Source of the DNA: Xanthomonas sp. Leaf148
GTDB taxonomy: Bacteria; Pseudomonadota; Gammaproteobacteria; Xanthomonadales; Xanthomonadaceae
NCBI RefSeq assembly: GCF_001423585.1
Contig: NZ_LMOP01000001.1
Location: 931,116-991,416, forward strand
Direction of reading: 5' to 3'
DNA: 60,301 nt
Made by a program: the position numbers and the translations under genes. This document shows, one piece after another, positions 1-9,153 of this stretch (position 1 is its first letter; each line of letters starts with the position of its first letter). The notes under the pieces are model-generated. The model saw only the letters and a program-made list of their open reading frames with translations. It was not told the origin of the DNA and did not search any database.

Positions 1-5
1 CTGCA

Positions 6-115
6 GGGCCCTTGCCCGCCCACCATCGCGGGACACGCCGTGAATCCGTCCCTGGAGGCTCTTACGCGGCATCCATGCCGCGTAAGGTCCCGCGACGGTG
101 AGCGGGCAAGGACCC
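6..115. repeat. Two-level hairpin repeat
   Basis: Arm 6-34 pairs with arm 87-115 over 29 positions with three mismatches, all transitions, so the RNA form would keep G-U pairs. Inside it, 61-72 and 75-86 form a perfect 12-bp palindrome. The structure lies downstream of the DUF455 gene on the minus strand. It has no T-tract of an intrinsic terminator. It looks like a mobile or regulatory hairpin unit; from memory similar units are dispersed in Xanthomonas intergenic regions, which was not verified. Confidence 0.75.
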
Positions 116-229
116 GTCGTGATGGTCGTTGTGTCTGGTTTTCAACCGAGCAATCGAGCAAGGCTCTGATGCGGTGTTTTCAGCGCTTACGGGCTCCAGA
201 GGCGGCAGCGATGGGATTCACGGCGTGTC
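32..229. repeat. Outer inverted repeat enclosing the hairpin
   Basis: Positions 32-47 (GACACGCCGTGAATCC) are the exact reverse complement of 214-229. The next segments, CTGGAG at 52-57 and CTCCAG at 194-199, also pair. This outer pair overlaps the inner hairpin. The rest of the interval up to 377 shows no credible gene. Confidence 0.7.
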
Positions 230-377
230 TTACGATTGGTGAGGGCACCGCGGCATCGACCAGCGCAGCTTGCGAAGCTCCGACTACACCAAGCGCACGT
301 ACCGCGCCACTCTGCGGCCAGTGCCTGACCAGGCATGTGTGTGTTCCGCTCCACAACAGCACGATCAACCCACTTAC

Positions 378-1184
378 TCAGCCGGCCTGCTCCACCAGAT
401 CGGCCAGCTCGTCTTCGTCGAAACCGGCAAGCAGCCGCGCCTGCAGATTGAACGGGCCATGCAGGTAGCCGCCGGCGTATTCGCGCAGCAACGCCTTGAA
501 GCGCGCCCGTGGTTTGATACCGGCCTGCGCGCAATACCAGCGGTACCAGCGCGAGCCGGCCGCGACGTGCGCAACTTCCTCGCGCAGGATGGTCTCCAGC
601 ACCTCGGCCGTGGCGGCATCACCGAGCGAGCGCAATTTGACGATCATCGCCGGTGTCACGTCCAGGCCGCGCGCTTCCAGCACTCGCGGCACAAGCGCCA
701 TGCGCGCCAGACCGTCATGCGCGGTTTTCTCGCACATTTCCCACAAGCCGTTGTGCGCGGCAAAGTCGCCGTAGTCGTGTCCATGCGCCTGCAAGCGCGC
801 GCGCAGCAACATGAAGTGGCGGGATTCGTCGTCGGCCACCGCAACCCAATCGGCATAGAACTCATCGGGCAGGCCGCGGAAGCGATAGACCGCGTCCCAG
901 GCCAGATCGATCGCATTGAGTTCGATATGCGCAATCGCATGGATGAAGGCCGCGCGCCCTTCCACTGTCCCCAGTCCCCGCCGCGGCAACTCGCGCGGAT
1001 GCACCAGTGCCGGTGTGGCCGGCCGGCCCGGCATGCAGATCGGCGCAGGCGCTAGCGCGGCCGCATTCAACCGCAGCTCGCCATCGCGAAACGTGGCCGC
1101 GTACTGTTGCGTCAGCGCGACTTTTTGCAGCGGATCGGCAGCATCCAGGCAGGCGCGTGCGGCGTCGAACAGATCGGTGATCAC
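378..1184 (-). CDS. DUF455 ferritin-like protein
   Basis: This 268-residue protein matches the DUF455 (ferritin-like) family. Visible carboxylate/histidine motifs in helices are HIELNAIDLAWD, an ESRH motif, and EEVAH near the middle, the pattern expected for a di-metal four-helix bundle. The biochemical role of the family is not established. The start is taken as GTG at 1184 because it overlaps the TGA of the upstream lipoprotein gene by four bases (GTGA), implying translational coupling. A longer open frame to 1586 exists but would run antiparallel through nothing useful and overlaps the upstream gene in another frame. Confidence 0.85.
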   Translation of the reverse strand: MITDLFDAARACLDAADPLQKVALTQQYAATFRDGELRLNAAALAPAPICMPGRPATPALVHPRELPRRGLGTVEGRAAFIHAIAHIELNAIDLAWDAVYRFRGLPDEFYADWVAVADDESRHFMLLRARLQAHGHDYGDFAAHNGLWEMCEKTAHDGLARMALVPRVLEARGLDVTPAMIVKLRSLGDAATAEVLETILREEVAHVAAGSRWYRWYCAQAGIKPRARFKALLREYAGGYLHGPFNLQARLLAGFDEDELADLVEQAG

Positions 1185-1780
1185 GGCGCCTGCCGCACCT
1201 GTTGCTGCCCCAGTGCCGCGAGCGATGCGGCACGTACCTGATCGCAGGCGTTTGCCTTGATCCGCAACTCGCAGGCCGTGCGTTTGGCACACACCAGCGC
1301 GAATAGACGCATGCGATCGGCCTGCGCAGGCGCTGGCACCGATGACGGCAGCGCGCCCGGGCCACCCGCACCAATACCGATTCCTGCACCGAGCAAGCGC
1401 GCCTGGTCGCTGCGGCAATCCACCGCGTACGTCCATTCCGCCAAATCCGCTGACGCAGCGGCGGCGGCCTCGCGCAGGCGCACGACAACAAGTGACTCGC
1501 CCACGCGCGTGGCGCCGGCTAGATCCAGCCGCTGCGCGCCGGCAGGCGTGGCGAATGCGGGGTCCAGCACGGCCTGTTGCTGCCAATCCAATTGCATGTC
1601 CAGGGTGGTGCTCAGCGCAACAGGCACCTGCCCGTTGCGCAAACGCGGGTCGTCCAGCGTGCGGATCGCCGCAGCGTCATCGGCGGCGCAGCCCGCCAGC
1701 AGCGCTGCCACCCCGGCAGCGACCACGGTCAGGTGGCCGCGGCGACGCAGCAGTTCAGGCGCGGCGACGCTTCTTGGCAT
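1181..1780 (-). CDS. Putative lipoprotein
   Basis: A 199-residue protein with a basic n-region (RRR), a short hydrophobic stretch and a lipobox LLAGC at about residues 27-31, so probably an outer- or inner-membrane lipoprotein after signal peptidase II cleavage. The rest has no domain I recognise; four later cysteines could form disulfides in the periplasm. The ATG start overlaps the purF stop by 26 bp and the TGA overlaps the DUF455 start by 4 bp, so it is embedded in a purF-lipoprotein-DUF455 chain. Function is unknown. Confidence 0.75.
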   Translation of the reverse strand: MPRSVAAPELLRRRGHLTVVAAGVAALLAGCAADDAAAIRTLDDPRLRNGQVPVALSTTLDMQLDWQQQAVLDPAFATPAGAQRLDLAGATRVGESLVVVRLREAAAAASADLAEWTYAVDCRSDQARLLGAGIGIGAGGPGALPSSVPAPAQADRMRLFALVCAKRTACELRIKANACDQVRAASLAALGQQQVRQAP

Positions 1781-3221
1781 CGTCCGAGCGCAGTTGCTGG
1801 ATGCGTTCGAAATAGCCCGGCTCGATGCCGGTGATGTACTCGCCGTTGAAGCACGAGGAATCGAACTGCTTGATGTCCGGGTTGCCTTCGCGCACCGCCA
1901 CTTCCAGATCTTCCAGGTCCTGGTAGATCAGCCAGTCGCAGCCGAGAAATTCCTGGATTTCCAGCTCGCTGCGGCCATGGGCGATGAGTTCTTCGGCGGC
2001 CGGCATGTCGATGCCGTAGATGTTGGGATAGCGTACCGGCGGCGCGGCCGAGGCCAGATACACCTTGCGCGCACCAGCATCGCGCGCCATCTGCACGATC
2101 TGCCGGCTGGTGGTGCCGCGCACGATGGAATCGTCCACCAGCAGCACCACGCGGTTGCGGAATTCCAGGTGGATCGGGTTGAGCTTGCGACGCACCGATT
2201 TCTGCCGTTCGCCCTGCCCCGGCATGATAAAGGTGCGGCCCACGTAGCGATTCTTGACGAAGCCTTCGCGGTATTTCACGCCGAGCACGTTGGACATTTC
2301 CAGCGCCACATCGCGCGAGGTGTCCGGGATCGGAATGATGGTATCGATGTCGTGATCCGGGCGCAGGCGCAGGATCTTTTCGCCCAACTTCAGGCCCATG
2401 CGCATGCGCGCCTTGTGCACCGAGATGTTGTCGATCATCGAATCGGGACGCGCGAAGTACACGTACTCGAAGATGCACGGCGCATTGATGGTCGGGGCTG
2501 CGCAGACTTCCGAGAACAGCTCGCCGCGCGCGGTGATCACCATCGCCTCGCCGGGGCGCACGTCGCGCACGCGCTGGTAGCCAAGAATATCCAGCGCCGC
2601 CGATTCGGAGGACACGATGTATTCGGTACCTTCGGCATGCTCGCGCTTGCCCAGCACCAGCGGACGGATGCCGTGCGGGTCGCGGAACGCCACCAGACCC
2701 AGACCCAGCACCACGCTCACCACCGCGTAGCCACCCTTGCAACGACGGTGCACGCCGGCCACCGCGCGGATCGCCGCCTCGGGGGTCAGCATGCGCTGTG
2801 CGTCCAGCTCGTAGGCAAACACGTTCAGCAGCACTTCGCTGTCCGAATCGGTGTTGATGTTGCGGCGGTCGGCTTCGAACACCTGCTGGCGCAAGGCCTC
2901 GGTGTTGATCAGGTTGCCGTTGTGCGCCAGCGCGATGCCGTAGGGCGAATTGACATAGAACGGCTGCGCCTCGTCCATGCCTTCCGAGCCTGCGGTCGGG
3001 TAGCGGCAATGCGCAATGCCGACGCGGCCTTCCAGCACCGCCATCTTCTTTTCGTCAAAGACATCGCGCACCAGGCCATTGGCTTTTTGCACGCGCAAGC
3101 GCGTGCCGTCGGCGGTGGCGATGCCTGCGGCGTCCTGCCCACGATGCTGCAGGACGGTCAGGCCGTCATAAAGTTGCCCGGCGACGTTTTGGTTGCCGAC
3201 AATACCGACGATGCCACACAT
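1755..3221 (-). CDS. purF: Amidophosphoribosyltransferase
   Basis: This 488-residue enzyme carries out the first committed step of purine synthesis, converting PRPP and glutamine to 5-phosphoribosylamine. The N-terminus MCGIVGIVG exposes Cys2 as the Ntn-type glutamine amidotransferase nucleophile. The C-terminal half holds the PRPP-binding loop [14 protein letters not shown] near residues 358-372. It follows cvpA with a 30-bp gap, the same cvpA-purF order as in E. coli. Length and motifs are complete. Confidence 0.98.
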   Translation of the reverse strand: MCGIVGIVGNQNVAGQLYDGLTVLQHRGQDAAGIATADGTRLRVQKANGLVRDVFDEKKMAVLEGRVGIAHCRYPTAGSEGMDEAQPFYVNSPYGIALAHNGNLINTEALRQQVFEADRRNINTDSDSEVLLNVFAYELDAQRMLTPEAAIRAVAGVHRRCKGGYAVVSVVLGLGLVAFRDPHGIRPLVLGKREHAEGTEYIVSSESAALDILGYQRVRDVRPGEAMVITARGELFSEVCAAPTINAPCIFEYVYFARPDSMIDNISVHKARMRMGLKLGEKILRLRPDHDIDTIIPIPDTSRDVALEMSNVLGVKYREGFVKNRYVGRTFIMPGQGERQKSVRRKLNPIHLEFRNRVVLLVDDSIVRGTTSRQIVQMARDAGARKVYLASAAPPVRYPNIYGIDMPAAEELIAHGRSELEIQEFLGCDWLIYQDLEDLEVAVREGNPDIKQFDSSCFNGEYITGIEPGYFERIQQLRSDDAKKRRRA

Positions 3222-3251
3222 GGTGCGCGTTCTCCGCTGCGGCTTGCGCCG

Positions 3252-4007
3252 TTACTGTGAAGGTGGCCGTGCCTGGCCTTGGGATTCGACCCGAGCCGGG
3301 TCGCTTTCTCCGCCGCGAACCTGCGCCGGATCGATATTGGCCGGCATCGCCTGCGCCGGATCGCGTCCGTCGCTGGCGGCATTGCCGGGTTTGCCAGGTT
3401 TACCGAGCGCCCGCGACACGGTGTCGCTCAAGCCGGACCCGGACAGCATTTTGCCCAGGTCGGTATTATCGCCTGTCGAGGGCAACTTCCCCAACTCCGT
3501 GGGCAAGTTGCCGAGTTCCATGGATGGCATGTCCATCGACGGCATGCGCCAGGCCGGCAGTTGCGCTCGCATCCAGCCGGCGCCGGGCTGCAGCATCGGC
3601 AACAGTACCGATTGCCGCCACGCCGGCTCACGCGGCAACGGCGTAAAGCCCATCAGCAGCACCAACACGCTGGCCAGAAACCCGCCACGCACCACGCCCA
3701 GACCGAACCCGAGCATGCGGTCGGTCCCGCCGAGCTTGACCGCATCCACGCCGGCGCGAATGACCATGCCGATCACCGCCACGCTGATCAGCACACCGAC
3801 AAACACCATGGCGTAGCCACCAAACGACTCGGTGGCCGATGGGTGCTTGCCATCGGCCAACCAACGCGCAGCCGCGCCGCCAAACAGAAATGTGGCCCAG
3901 CCCGCCAGCAACCACGACAAGGTCCCAACCACGATGGCGACAAAGCCGCGCAGCAAGCCCAACAGGGCCGACACCAGAATGATGACGCCCAGCACCATGT
4001 CGATCAT
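3252..4007 (-). CDS. cvpA: CvpA family membrane protein
   Basis: A 251-residue inner-membrane protein. The first about 160 residues hold several hydrophobic segments in the CvpA pattern (colicin V production protein family), starting MIDMVLGVIILVSALLG. The C-terminal 90 residues are a soluble tail rich in Pro, Met, Gly and Asp, longer than in E. coli CvpA. The start at 4007 was preferred to an upstream ATG at 4130 because a GGAG sits just upstream and the family begins directly with the first membrane span. Placement before purF matches the conserved cvpA-purF pair; in other bacteria CvpA is linked to envelope stress and purine-dependent colicin V export. Confidence 0.9.
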   Translation of the reverse strand: MIDMVLGVIILVSALLGLLRGFVAIVVGTLSWLLAGWATFLFGGAAARWLADGKHPSATESFGGYAMVFVGVLISVAVIGMVIRAGVDAVKLGGTDRMLGFGLGVVRGGFLASVLVLLMGFTPLPREPAWRQSVLLPMLQPGAGWMRAQLPAWRMPSMDMPSMELGNLPTELGKLPSTGDNTDLGKMLSGSGLSDTVSRALGKPGKPGNAASDGRDPAQAMPANIDPAQVRGGESDPARVESQGQARPPSQ

Positions 4008-4233
4008 TGGCGAGGTCTCCGCGCGGCGCATGCGCCGGTCCAACGTGGCTTGCTGATCATTGCCTTCCCCTCCGTGGGCGTGAGGCTGTCGAAATTGCGG
4101 GTATGGCCGAAAGATGCCAGCGCTGATCATCCGCCACTGCGGTGCCTACAACACGTGGACGGGACGCGTGGCTCCCACCGATTCGCACCGCTGTCGCGCT
4201 CGCTGCGTGGCGGCGCGACGCGTTGCGCTCATC

Positions 4234-5298
4234 TCAAGGATGCGGACGCACCATGCCGGAAATGCCAACCTTGGCCGCGACCTGCGCGCGCAACTGCTCG
4301 GCATCGCCACGGTTGGCAACCGGGCCGACGCGCACGCGGTTGAGCGCGCCCTTGTCGGTACGGACCTGTTCGACAAAGGCGCTGAAGCCGGCAGCGCGCA
4401 CGCGGTCGCGCAGGGCATTGGCGTCTTCGGCGCGGCCGAACGCGCCCAGCTGCACGGCAAACCCGACGCCGCTCGCGGCAGGGGCCGCCGGCGCGGTGGG
4501 TGCGGCGGCAACGGGCTTCGCAGGCTCGGGCTTGGCCGGTTCTACCTTGGCGACTTCCGGCTTGGGCGGTGCAGGTTTGGTCGCTTCGGCCGGCTTGGGA
4601 GCGGCGGCGACCGGCTTGGCCGGTTCCGGCGGCAGGCTTTCGGTCTTGGGCGCGGCAGGCGCGCTGGCAGCGGCCACGCTGCTGCTGGGTTTTGCGGCCG
4701 ACGCGGGCGTTGGCGTCGCAACCGGCGCCGGTGCGGCGGCATTGGCGTCCAACGTCACCACCTGCGCATTGACGTCGCCGCGCACCTTCACTGCCTGCAG
4801 CCTGGCCGATTCGGCCTGGGCCTGATCGGCATACGGCCCCACGCGCACGCGCCAGGCAGGGCGGCCATTGATCTGGGTCTTCTCGCTGAAGCCGGGCAAT
4901 TGAGCCTGCTTGAGCCGCGCGATCACCGCATCGGCGTCGGCGCTGGTGGCATACGCACCAAAATTCACCGCGTAGTTGCCGGCCGCCACGTCCGGCGCAG
5001 ACGGCGCGCTGCTGGGGTTCACCAGGTCGGCTGCGTCCGGGTTGTCCTGCACCGCCGCCGGAGCGCTGGGGGCACCAGCCATGCCCAGCGCACCACCCGC
5101 CGGCGCATTGCCAGGGGTGACCAGCGGCAATTCGCGGGTTTCGAACTCGCCATTGCCGGGCGCGGCAGGCGCCTCCAGCGGCACATCGGCGACACCGCTC
5201 GACGGCGCGGGGCCCTTGACCAGCATCGGCAGGAAGATCACGGCAAGCGCCACCAGAACGATGGCGCCAATCAGTCGCTGTTTCAGAGCAGTGTCCAC
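4234..5298 (-). CDS. SPOR-domain protein (DedD-like), two SPOR domains
   Basis: A 354-residue protein with one N-terminal membrane span (about residues 10-28) after a short cytoplasmic tail, then a periplasmic region. A first SPOR-like unit begins with NYAVNFGAYA and ends in WRVRVGPY; a second begins GFAVQLGAF and ends NRVRVGPV. They are separated by about 80 residues of Ala/Lys/Pro/Glu-rich linker. SPOR domains bind denuded septal peptidoglycan, so a cell-division role is likely. E. coli DedD has a single SPOR domain. It lies between folC and cvpA as in the dedD locus. Confidence 0.88.
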   Translation of the reverse strand: MDTALKQRLIGAIVLVALAVIFLPMLVKGPAPSSGVADVPLEAPAAPGNGEFETRELPLVTPGNAPAGGALGMAGAPSAPAAVQDNPDAADLVNPSSAPSAPDVAAGNYAVNFGAYATSADADAVIARLKQAQLPGFSEKTQINGRPAWRVRVGPYADQAQAESARLQAVKVRGDVNAQVVTLDANAAAPAPVATPTPASAAKPSSSVAAASAPAAPKTESLPPEPAKPVAAAPKPAEATKPAPPKPEVAKVEPAKPEPAKPVAAAPTAPAAPAASGVGFAVQLGAFGRAEDANALRDRVRAAGFSAFVEQVRTDKGALNRVRVGPVANRGDAEQLRAQVAAKVGISGMVRPHP

Positions 5299-5336
5299 AG
5301 TAAAGAGAGCTACAGGCGTGGCGGGGTGCCGCGGCG

Positions 5337-5342
5337 ATTATA
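5337..5342 (-). promoter_or_regulatory. Candidate -10 element before the SPOR gene
   Basis: A TATAAT hexamer on the minus strand lies 39 bp upstream of the SPOR-protein start and inside the 67-bp gap after folC. No good -35 hexamer is visible at 16-18 bp, so this is only a candidate. Confidence 0.3.
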
Positions 5343-5365
5343 AGGCCGGCGCCACCTCGCCGACC

Positions 5366-6634
5366 CTAGTGGGCTGAACGAAGTGCGTTCAGCGCGTCGG
5401 CAACGGTATGAAACGAGCCAAACACCAGCACGCGGTCGCCCGGGTTGGCCATGGCGAGCACCGCTTGCACGGCGCCGGCGACGGTGTCATGGCATGGCGC
5501 CTGCGCAGCAACCGTGCCTTGCAGGCGCTGCTGCAGAGCCTGTGCAGACTGGCCACGCGCACCTTCCAAGCCGGCCAATGCCCAATGATCGATCTGCGCG
5601 GCCACTGCCTCCACCACCGCCGAGACGTCCTTGTCTGCCAGCGCCGCGTAGATCGCATGCGTGCTGCCGGCAATTGGCTGCGCGCCGAGCGCCTGCGCCA
5701 GCGCGCGCGCGGCCTGCGGGTTATGCCCAACATCCAGCAGCACCTCCACGCCAGCGACGTCGCTGCGCTGCAGGCGCCCCGCTACCTGAGCATCGGCGAT
5801 GCCCTGCGCCCATGCCGTTTGCGGCAGCTCCACCGGCAACGCCTGCAGCGCAGCGATGGCGGCGGCGGCGTTGGCCAGTTGCACCGGGGCCTGCAATGCC
5901 GGCATCGGCAGCTCCAGGCGCACCGCCACATCGCGCCAGCGCCAATGCTGGGCGTCGATCGGCTCGAAGAAGTAATCGCTGCCGGCGCGGATCGCGTTGG
6001 CACCAAGTTGGTAGGCGCGGCGCAGCACGCTGGAGGGCGGGTCGATCTCGCCCAGCACCACCGGCTTCCACGCGCGGATGATGCCCGCCTTCTCGGCGCC
6101 GATCGCCTCGCGGTCCTCGCCTAGCCAGTCGGTGTGGTCGATATCCACGGTGGTGATTACCGCCACATCCGAATCGATGAGGTTGACCGCATCCAGGCGC
6201 CCACCCAGGCCGATTTCCAGCACCGCCAGGTCAAGTTCGGACCGCTGAAACAGCCACAGCGCCGCCAGCGTGCCGTACTCGAAATAGGTCAGCGGCGTCG
6301 TGCCACGCGCCGCCTCCACTGCCGCAAATGCGGCGACCAGCGCGGCATCGCTCGCATCGACACCATCGATGCGCACACGCTCGTTGTAACGCAGCAGATG
6401 CGGCGACGTGTACGCCCCCACCTTCCACCCAGCGGCGCGGCCGATCGCCTCGACAAAAGCCACCGTCGAGCCCTTGCCGTTGGTGCCACCCACAACGATG
6501 ACATGCTTGGCCGGCGCCTCGATCTGCAGCCGCGCAGCCACCTCGCGCACGCGCTCCAGCCCCATCGCAATGCTGCTGGGGTGTTGCTGCTCGATGTAGG
6601 CGAGCCAGTCGGTGAGTGTGGTGGGAGTGGTCAC
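5366..6634 (-). CDS. folC: Folylpolyglutamate/dihydrofolate synthase
   Basis: This 422-residue Mur-ligase-fold enzyme adds glutamate to dihydropteroate and to folates. The P-loop VVGGTNGKGSTVAF appears near residues 45-58, followed by the family motifs YTSPHL and EIGLGGRLDAVN. The GTG start at 6634 (protein beginning MTTPTTL) is preferred because AGGTAA lies just upstream, and because the alternative ATG at 6667 overlaps a candidate -10 hexamer. The gene is first in the minus-strand run leading to purF. Confidence 0.95.
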   Translation of the reverse strand: MTTPTTLTDWLAYIEQQHPSSIAMGLERVREVAARLQIEAPAKHVIVVGGTNGKGSTVAFVEAIGRAAGWKVGAYTSPHLLRYNERVRIDGVDASDAALVAAFAAVEAARGTTPLTYFEYGTLAALWLFQRSELDLAVLEIGLGGRLDAVNLIDSDVAVITTVDIDHTDWLGEDREAIGAEKAGIIRAWKPVVLGEIDPPSSVLRRAYQLGANAIRAGSDYFFEPIDAQHWRWRDVAVRLELPMPALQAPVQLANAAAAIAALQALPVELPQTAWAQGIADAQVAGRLQRSDVAGVEVLLDVGHNPQAARALAQALGAQPIAGSTHAIYAALADKDVSAVVEAVAAQIDHWALAGLEGARGQSAQALQQRLQGTVAAQAPCHDTVAGAVQAVLAMANPGDRVLVFGSFHTVADALNALRSAH

Positions 6635-6665
6635 GGGGTTACCTGATGTCGTGCGGGCGGCAGAC

Positions 6666-6695
6666 ATTATCCCGGTTGATGGAGTCTTGGACCAA
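6666..6695 (-). promoter_or_regulatory. Candidate folC promoter
   Basis: On the minus strand TTGGTC (6690-6695) and GATAAT (6666-6671) are separated by 18 bp and sit 32 bp upstream of the GTG start of folC. The -10 is good and the -35 only partial. Confidence 0.4.
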
Positions 6696-6853
6696 TGCAG
6701 GCAAGCCCGCTCCAGCGTAAATCGCAAGCGTTGACACCTGCTGTGTGCCGCGGCAACCGGCGAAGGTATACAGGGATAAGAGACTTACGTGCCAGAGTGG
6801 AGACAGCTGGGCGACGATACCCCTTACTGCGCCCCGTAAATCTCATCGATACG

Positions 6854-7348
6854 TTAGCCGAACATCGAGCGCTGGCCTTTCAATGTCACTGCAATCTGTT
6901 GCTCGGGATAGCGGCGGTACAGGCTTTCGCTGATGCAGAGGTAACTTGGAAACGCATACTCCATTGGTCCGCCACGCAACCGATACCCGCAAAAGTGTCT
7001 GCTCGATTGATAGCAGCTCTGCATAACCTACGGTTCTTCAAACCCACCACCGATGGCGAAAGTCAGCGACCAAGGCACTGTTTTTGCGCAACAGCCTGGA
7101 CAGAAAACCCAGCATCATTAGTGTCCCGAAGAGCATGAATACATACAAAGACGCGTCCCTGGCCTTCCATGTCCGCTGGTCGAACAAGACGACGACTGTA
7201 TTTATGTCGCAGCACTGTTAGCACGATGCCGACAATCAGGAATAGTCATCTCCAATAGCGTCCTTGCATGAACTCGCGCCGGTATGGAATCGGCAAATGC
7301 GCCGAGCAAGATCAGGCCCAACAGGAGGAATACGGAAGCTGCCTTCAT
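6854..7348 (-). pseudogene. Decayed paralogue of the 7497-8057 membrane protein
   Basis: The minus strand reads as pieces of one three-span membrane protein split over three frames. An opening ATG at 7348 gives MKAASVFLLLGLILLGAF; a second frame near 7236 gives LIVGIVLTVLRHKYS; a third near 7169 gives a span YVFMLFGTLMMLGFLSRLL; and 7024-6854 encodes a 56-residue tail. That tail shares with the intact neighbour the spaced pattern C-Y-LR, then LCI-E, then a P, then GQRS-G against GKRS-G. The shared order and topology mark it as a decayed duplicate. Sequencing error is less likely because several frame changes and stops are needed. Confidence 0.55.
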
Positions 7349-7496
7349 CCAAGCAAACAGCTTTCACTTCACTGCACAACCCTTGAAATTTTCGTTGGAC
7401 CGCACATAGGCAAGCGGGGCAGTGATATCTCATCCATCCTAGAAAAACAAAGAGGTCAATGAATGTGGCACTGGCGCATACAGCACACCACAATGG

Positions 7497-8057
7497 CTAA
7501 GGTACCGCTGCCTGCGGTGCGGCGGGATAGTAGTCATGCACTGTGGAACCCAGCGAGGAGCGCTTCCCTTGGATGACCGCACTCACCGCACCATTCGGGA
7601 AGCTCATCATTTCGTGCTCGCGAATGCAAAGCCGCACAGGTATCCCATGAGGCAATGGGGAAATCCTGAGTGCGTAAGGGCACATCAGGCTTTTCGGCGC
7701 CGAATGTATGAGCACTTGCTCTGAATACGTGCTGCCGAACGCCTCAGTCCATACCCAAGGCACAATCCTGACGACCAGCGCCCATACCACCAGCCCGATC
7801 ACCATCGTGGACATCAGCCAGCGAAAGATACAGCGTTCGATACCGATTCGCTGCAACTGACGCTGGAGCCTGCCACTGGCATTGGCCCAGAGCAGCGCGC
7901 CAAACAGGGTTAACGCGGTGAAACCGAACACCACGAGGGTGAGGTCGATCAAGGCGTTGGCCGGCGGAAGGAACTTGAAAGAATTAGCGAAGAAAAGCAA
8001 CGCCACCGGCGTCACAAACAGTAATAAAACACGAAAACGATTACCAAAATCTCTCAT
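7497..8057 (-). CDS. Small membrane protein of unknown function
   Basis: A 186-residue protein not recognised. Three hydrophobic segments lie at about residues 10-26, 35-57 and 80-103, followed by an 80-residue soluble tail with a Cys pair (in CPYALR and RLCIRE) that could form a disulfide outside the membrane. Codon use and base composition are visibly less G/C-rich than neighbouring genes. It stands alone between folC and a histidine phosphatase, beside a decayed copy of itself. A duplicated small membrane protein in a composition-shifted pocket would fit an immunity or accessory factor, but that is inference only. Confidence 0.6.
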   Translation of the reverse strand: MRDFGNRFRVLLLFVTPVALLFFANSFKFLPPANALIDLTLVVFGFTALTLFGALLWANASGRLQRQLQRIGIERCIFRWLMSTMVIGLVVWALVVRIVPWVWTEAFGSTYSEQVLIHSAPKSLMCPYALRISPLPHGIPVRLCIREHEMMSFPNGAVSAVIQGKRSSLGSTVHDYYPAAPQAAVP

Positions 8058-8121
8058 GCTTGAGACACCGGAGTAAGTGACTTAGCCGCCATCCTTGAGC
8101 AACACACTGACCCTGGTGTTA

Positions 8122-8766
8122 CTACAACGCCCGATGCTTGGCTTCCCCAAAGAACGGGGTGTGGTGCGCGCAGTCGTTGAGGCGCACCACTTCCAGGTGA
8201 TCGACGTCGTCGCCTTCGAGCAGGTTGAGCGTGGTCGGGGCCTGGCGGAAGCTCCACAGCTTGGACAGCGGCAGGCCCAGGATCTTGCACAGGATCACGC
8301 GGTTGACCGCGTCGTGCGCGACCACCAGCAAGGTGTCGTCGGCGCCCAGGCCATCGGCCGCGCGCGTCAGTCCGCGCCAGCTGCGGTCCAGCACCTGACG
8401 CAGCGATTCGCCGCCCGGCATCAGCACGGTGTCCGGCTCTTCGCGCCAGGCGCGCAGGCGCGCGGGGTCCTTGTCGTTGATCTCGCTGGCCAGCAGGCCT
8501 TCCCACTCCCCATGGGCAATTTCCTGCAGGTCCGGATCGGTCTGCAGCAGGCTTTCGCGCGATGCGCCCAATGCAGCTTTGGCAGTGGCCTGCGCGCGCG
8601 ACAGCGGCGAAGCGACCGCACGGGTGATCTGCAGCGCCTGCAGCCGCTCGCCCAACGCACGTGCCTGGCCTTCGCCAACCGGCGACAGCGGAATATCGAT
8701 CTGGCCCTGGTAACGGCCTTCGGCGTTCCACGGCGTCTCGCCGTGACGAGCAAGCAGGATGCGCAT
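8122..8766 (-). CDS. Histidine phosphatase (phosphoglycerate mutase-like)
   Basis: A 214-residue protein of the histidine phosphatase superfamily, branch 1. The phosphate-accepting motif ARHGETPWN gives catalytic His8; the second catalytic histidine is in VVAHDAVNR. The sequence is close to the broad-specificity phosphatase PhoE/CobC type rather than glycolytic GpmA, which has longer substrate loops. The ATG at 8766 is chosen because the family motif begins at residue 6; upstream codons lack similarity. Substrate is not predictable from sequence. Confidence 0.88.
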   Translation of the reverse strand: MRILLARHGETPWNAEGRYQGQIDIPLSPVGEGQARALGERLQALQITRAVASPLSRAQATAKAALGASRESLLQTDPDLQEIAHGEWEGLLASEINDKDPARLRAWREEPDTVLMPGGESLRQVLDRSWRGLTRAADGLGADDTLLVVAHDAVNRVILCKILGLPLSKLWSFRQAPTTLNLLEGDDVDHLEVVRLNDCAHHTPFFGEAKHRAL

Positions 8767-9153
8767 GCGCTGAGAGTTCCTTGGGGGAGGGGCCGGCACG
8801 CCGCGGCGAAACCGGACCGCATCATAACCGCTCCCCGCCCCTTCCCTCTGCGCTTCAGCGCACGCCCTGTTCCCTGCTGACCGCCGCGCGCGGCCGTTAC
8901 GCACCCCATCTGAGCCTCTAGATCCTCCAAGCTGAGGCTGTACGCTTCCGATCCTCGGGTCCTGGTGAACTTGTCGAGGCCGGCAGCGGTGCCGGCGCGT
9001 TCAACCTGGAGATCGGCCGCTGTGTGCCGGTGTCACGCGCGCGATGCAGCGAACAGCGCCGCCACGCTGGACCTGCAGCCCTTGCACGCAGTACGCGTCC
9101 CGATACGGCAGGGCGCTGTTCCGGGCCAATATCCGCCACTCTGCCAGGCGCAC
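8767..9153. other. Intergenic region without recognisable gene
   Basis: 387 bp between the histidine phosphatase and the phospholipase C gene, both on the minus strand. Short open frames exist on both strands but none has a ribosome binding site or recognisable product. It must hold the promoter of the phosphatase gene and the end of the phospholipase transcript. Confidence 0.5.

Noticed and set aside
1257..3260. 667-codon frame antisense to purF
   Set aside because: Shadow of purF and the lipoprotein gene; no ribosome binding site or known domain.
7236..7493. 85-codon minus-strand frame
   Set aside because: Its translation lacks the membrane pattern seen in an adjacent frame and conflicts with the decayed paralogue reading.
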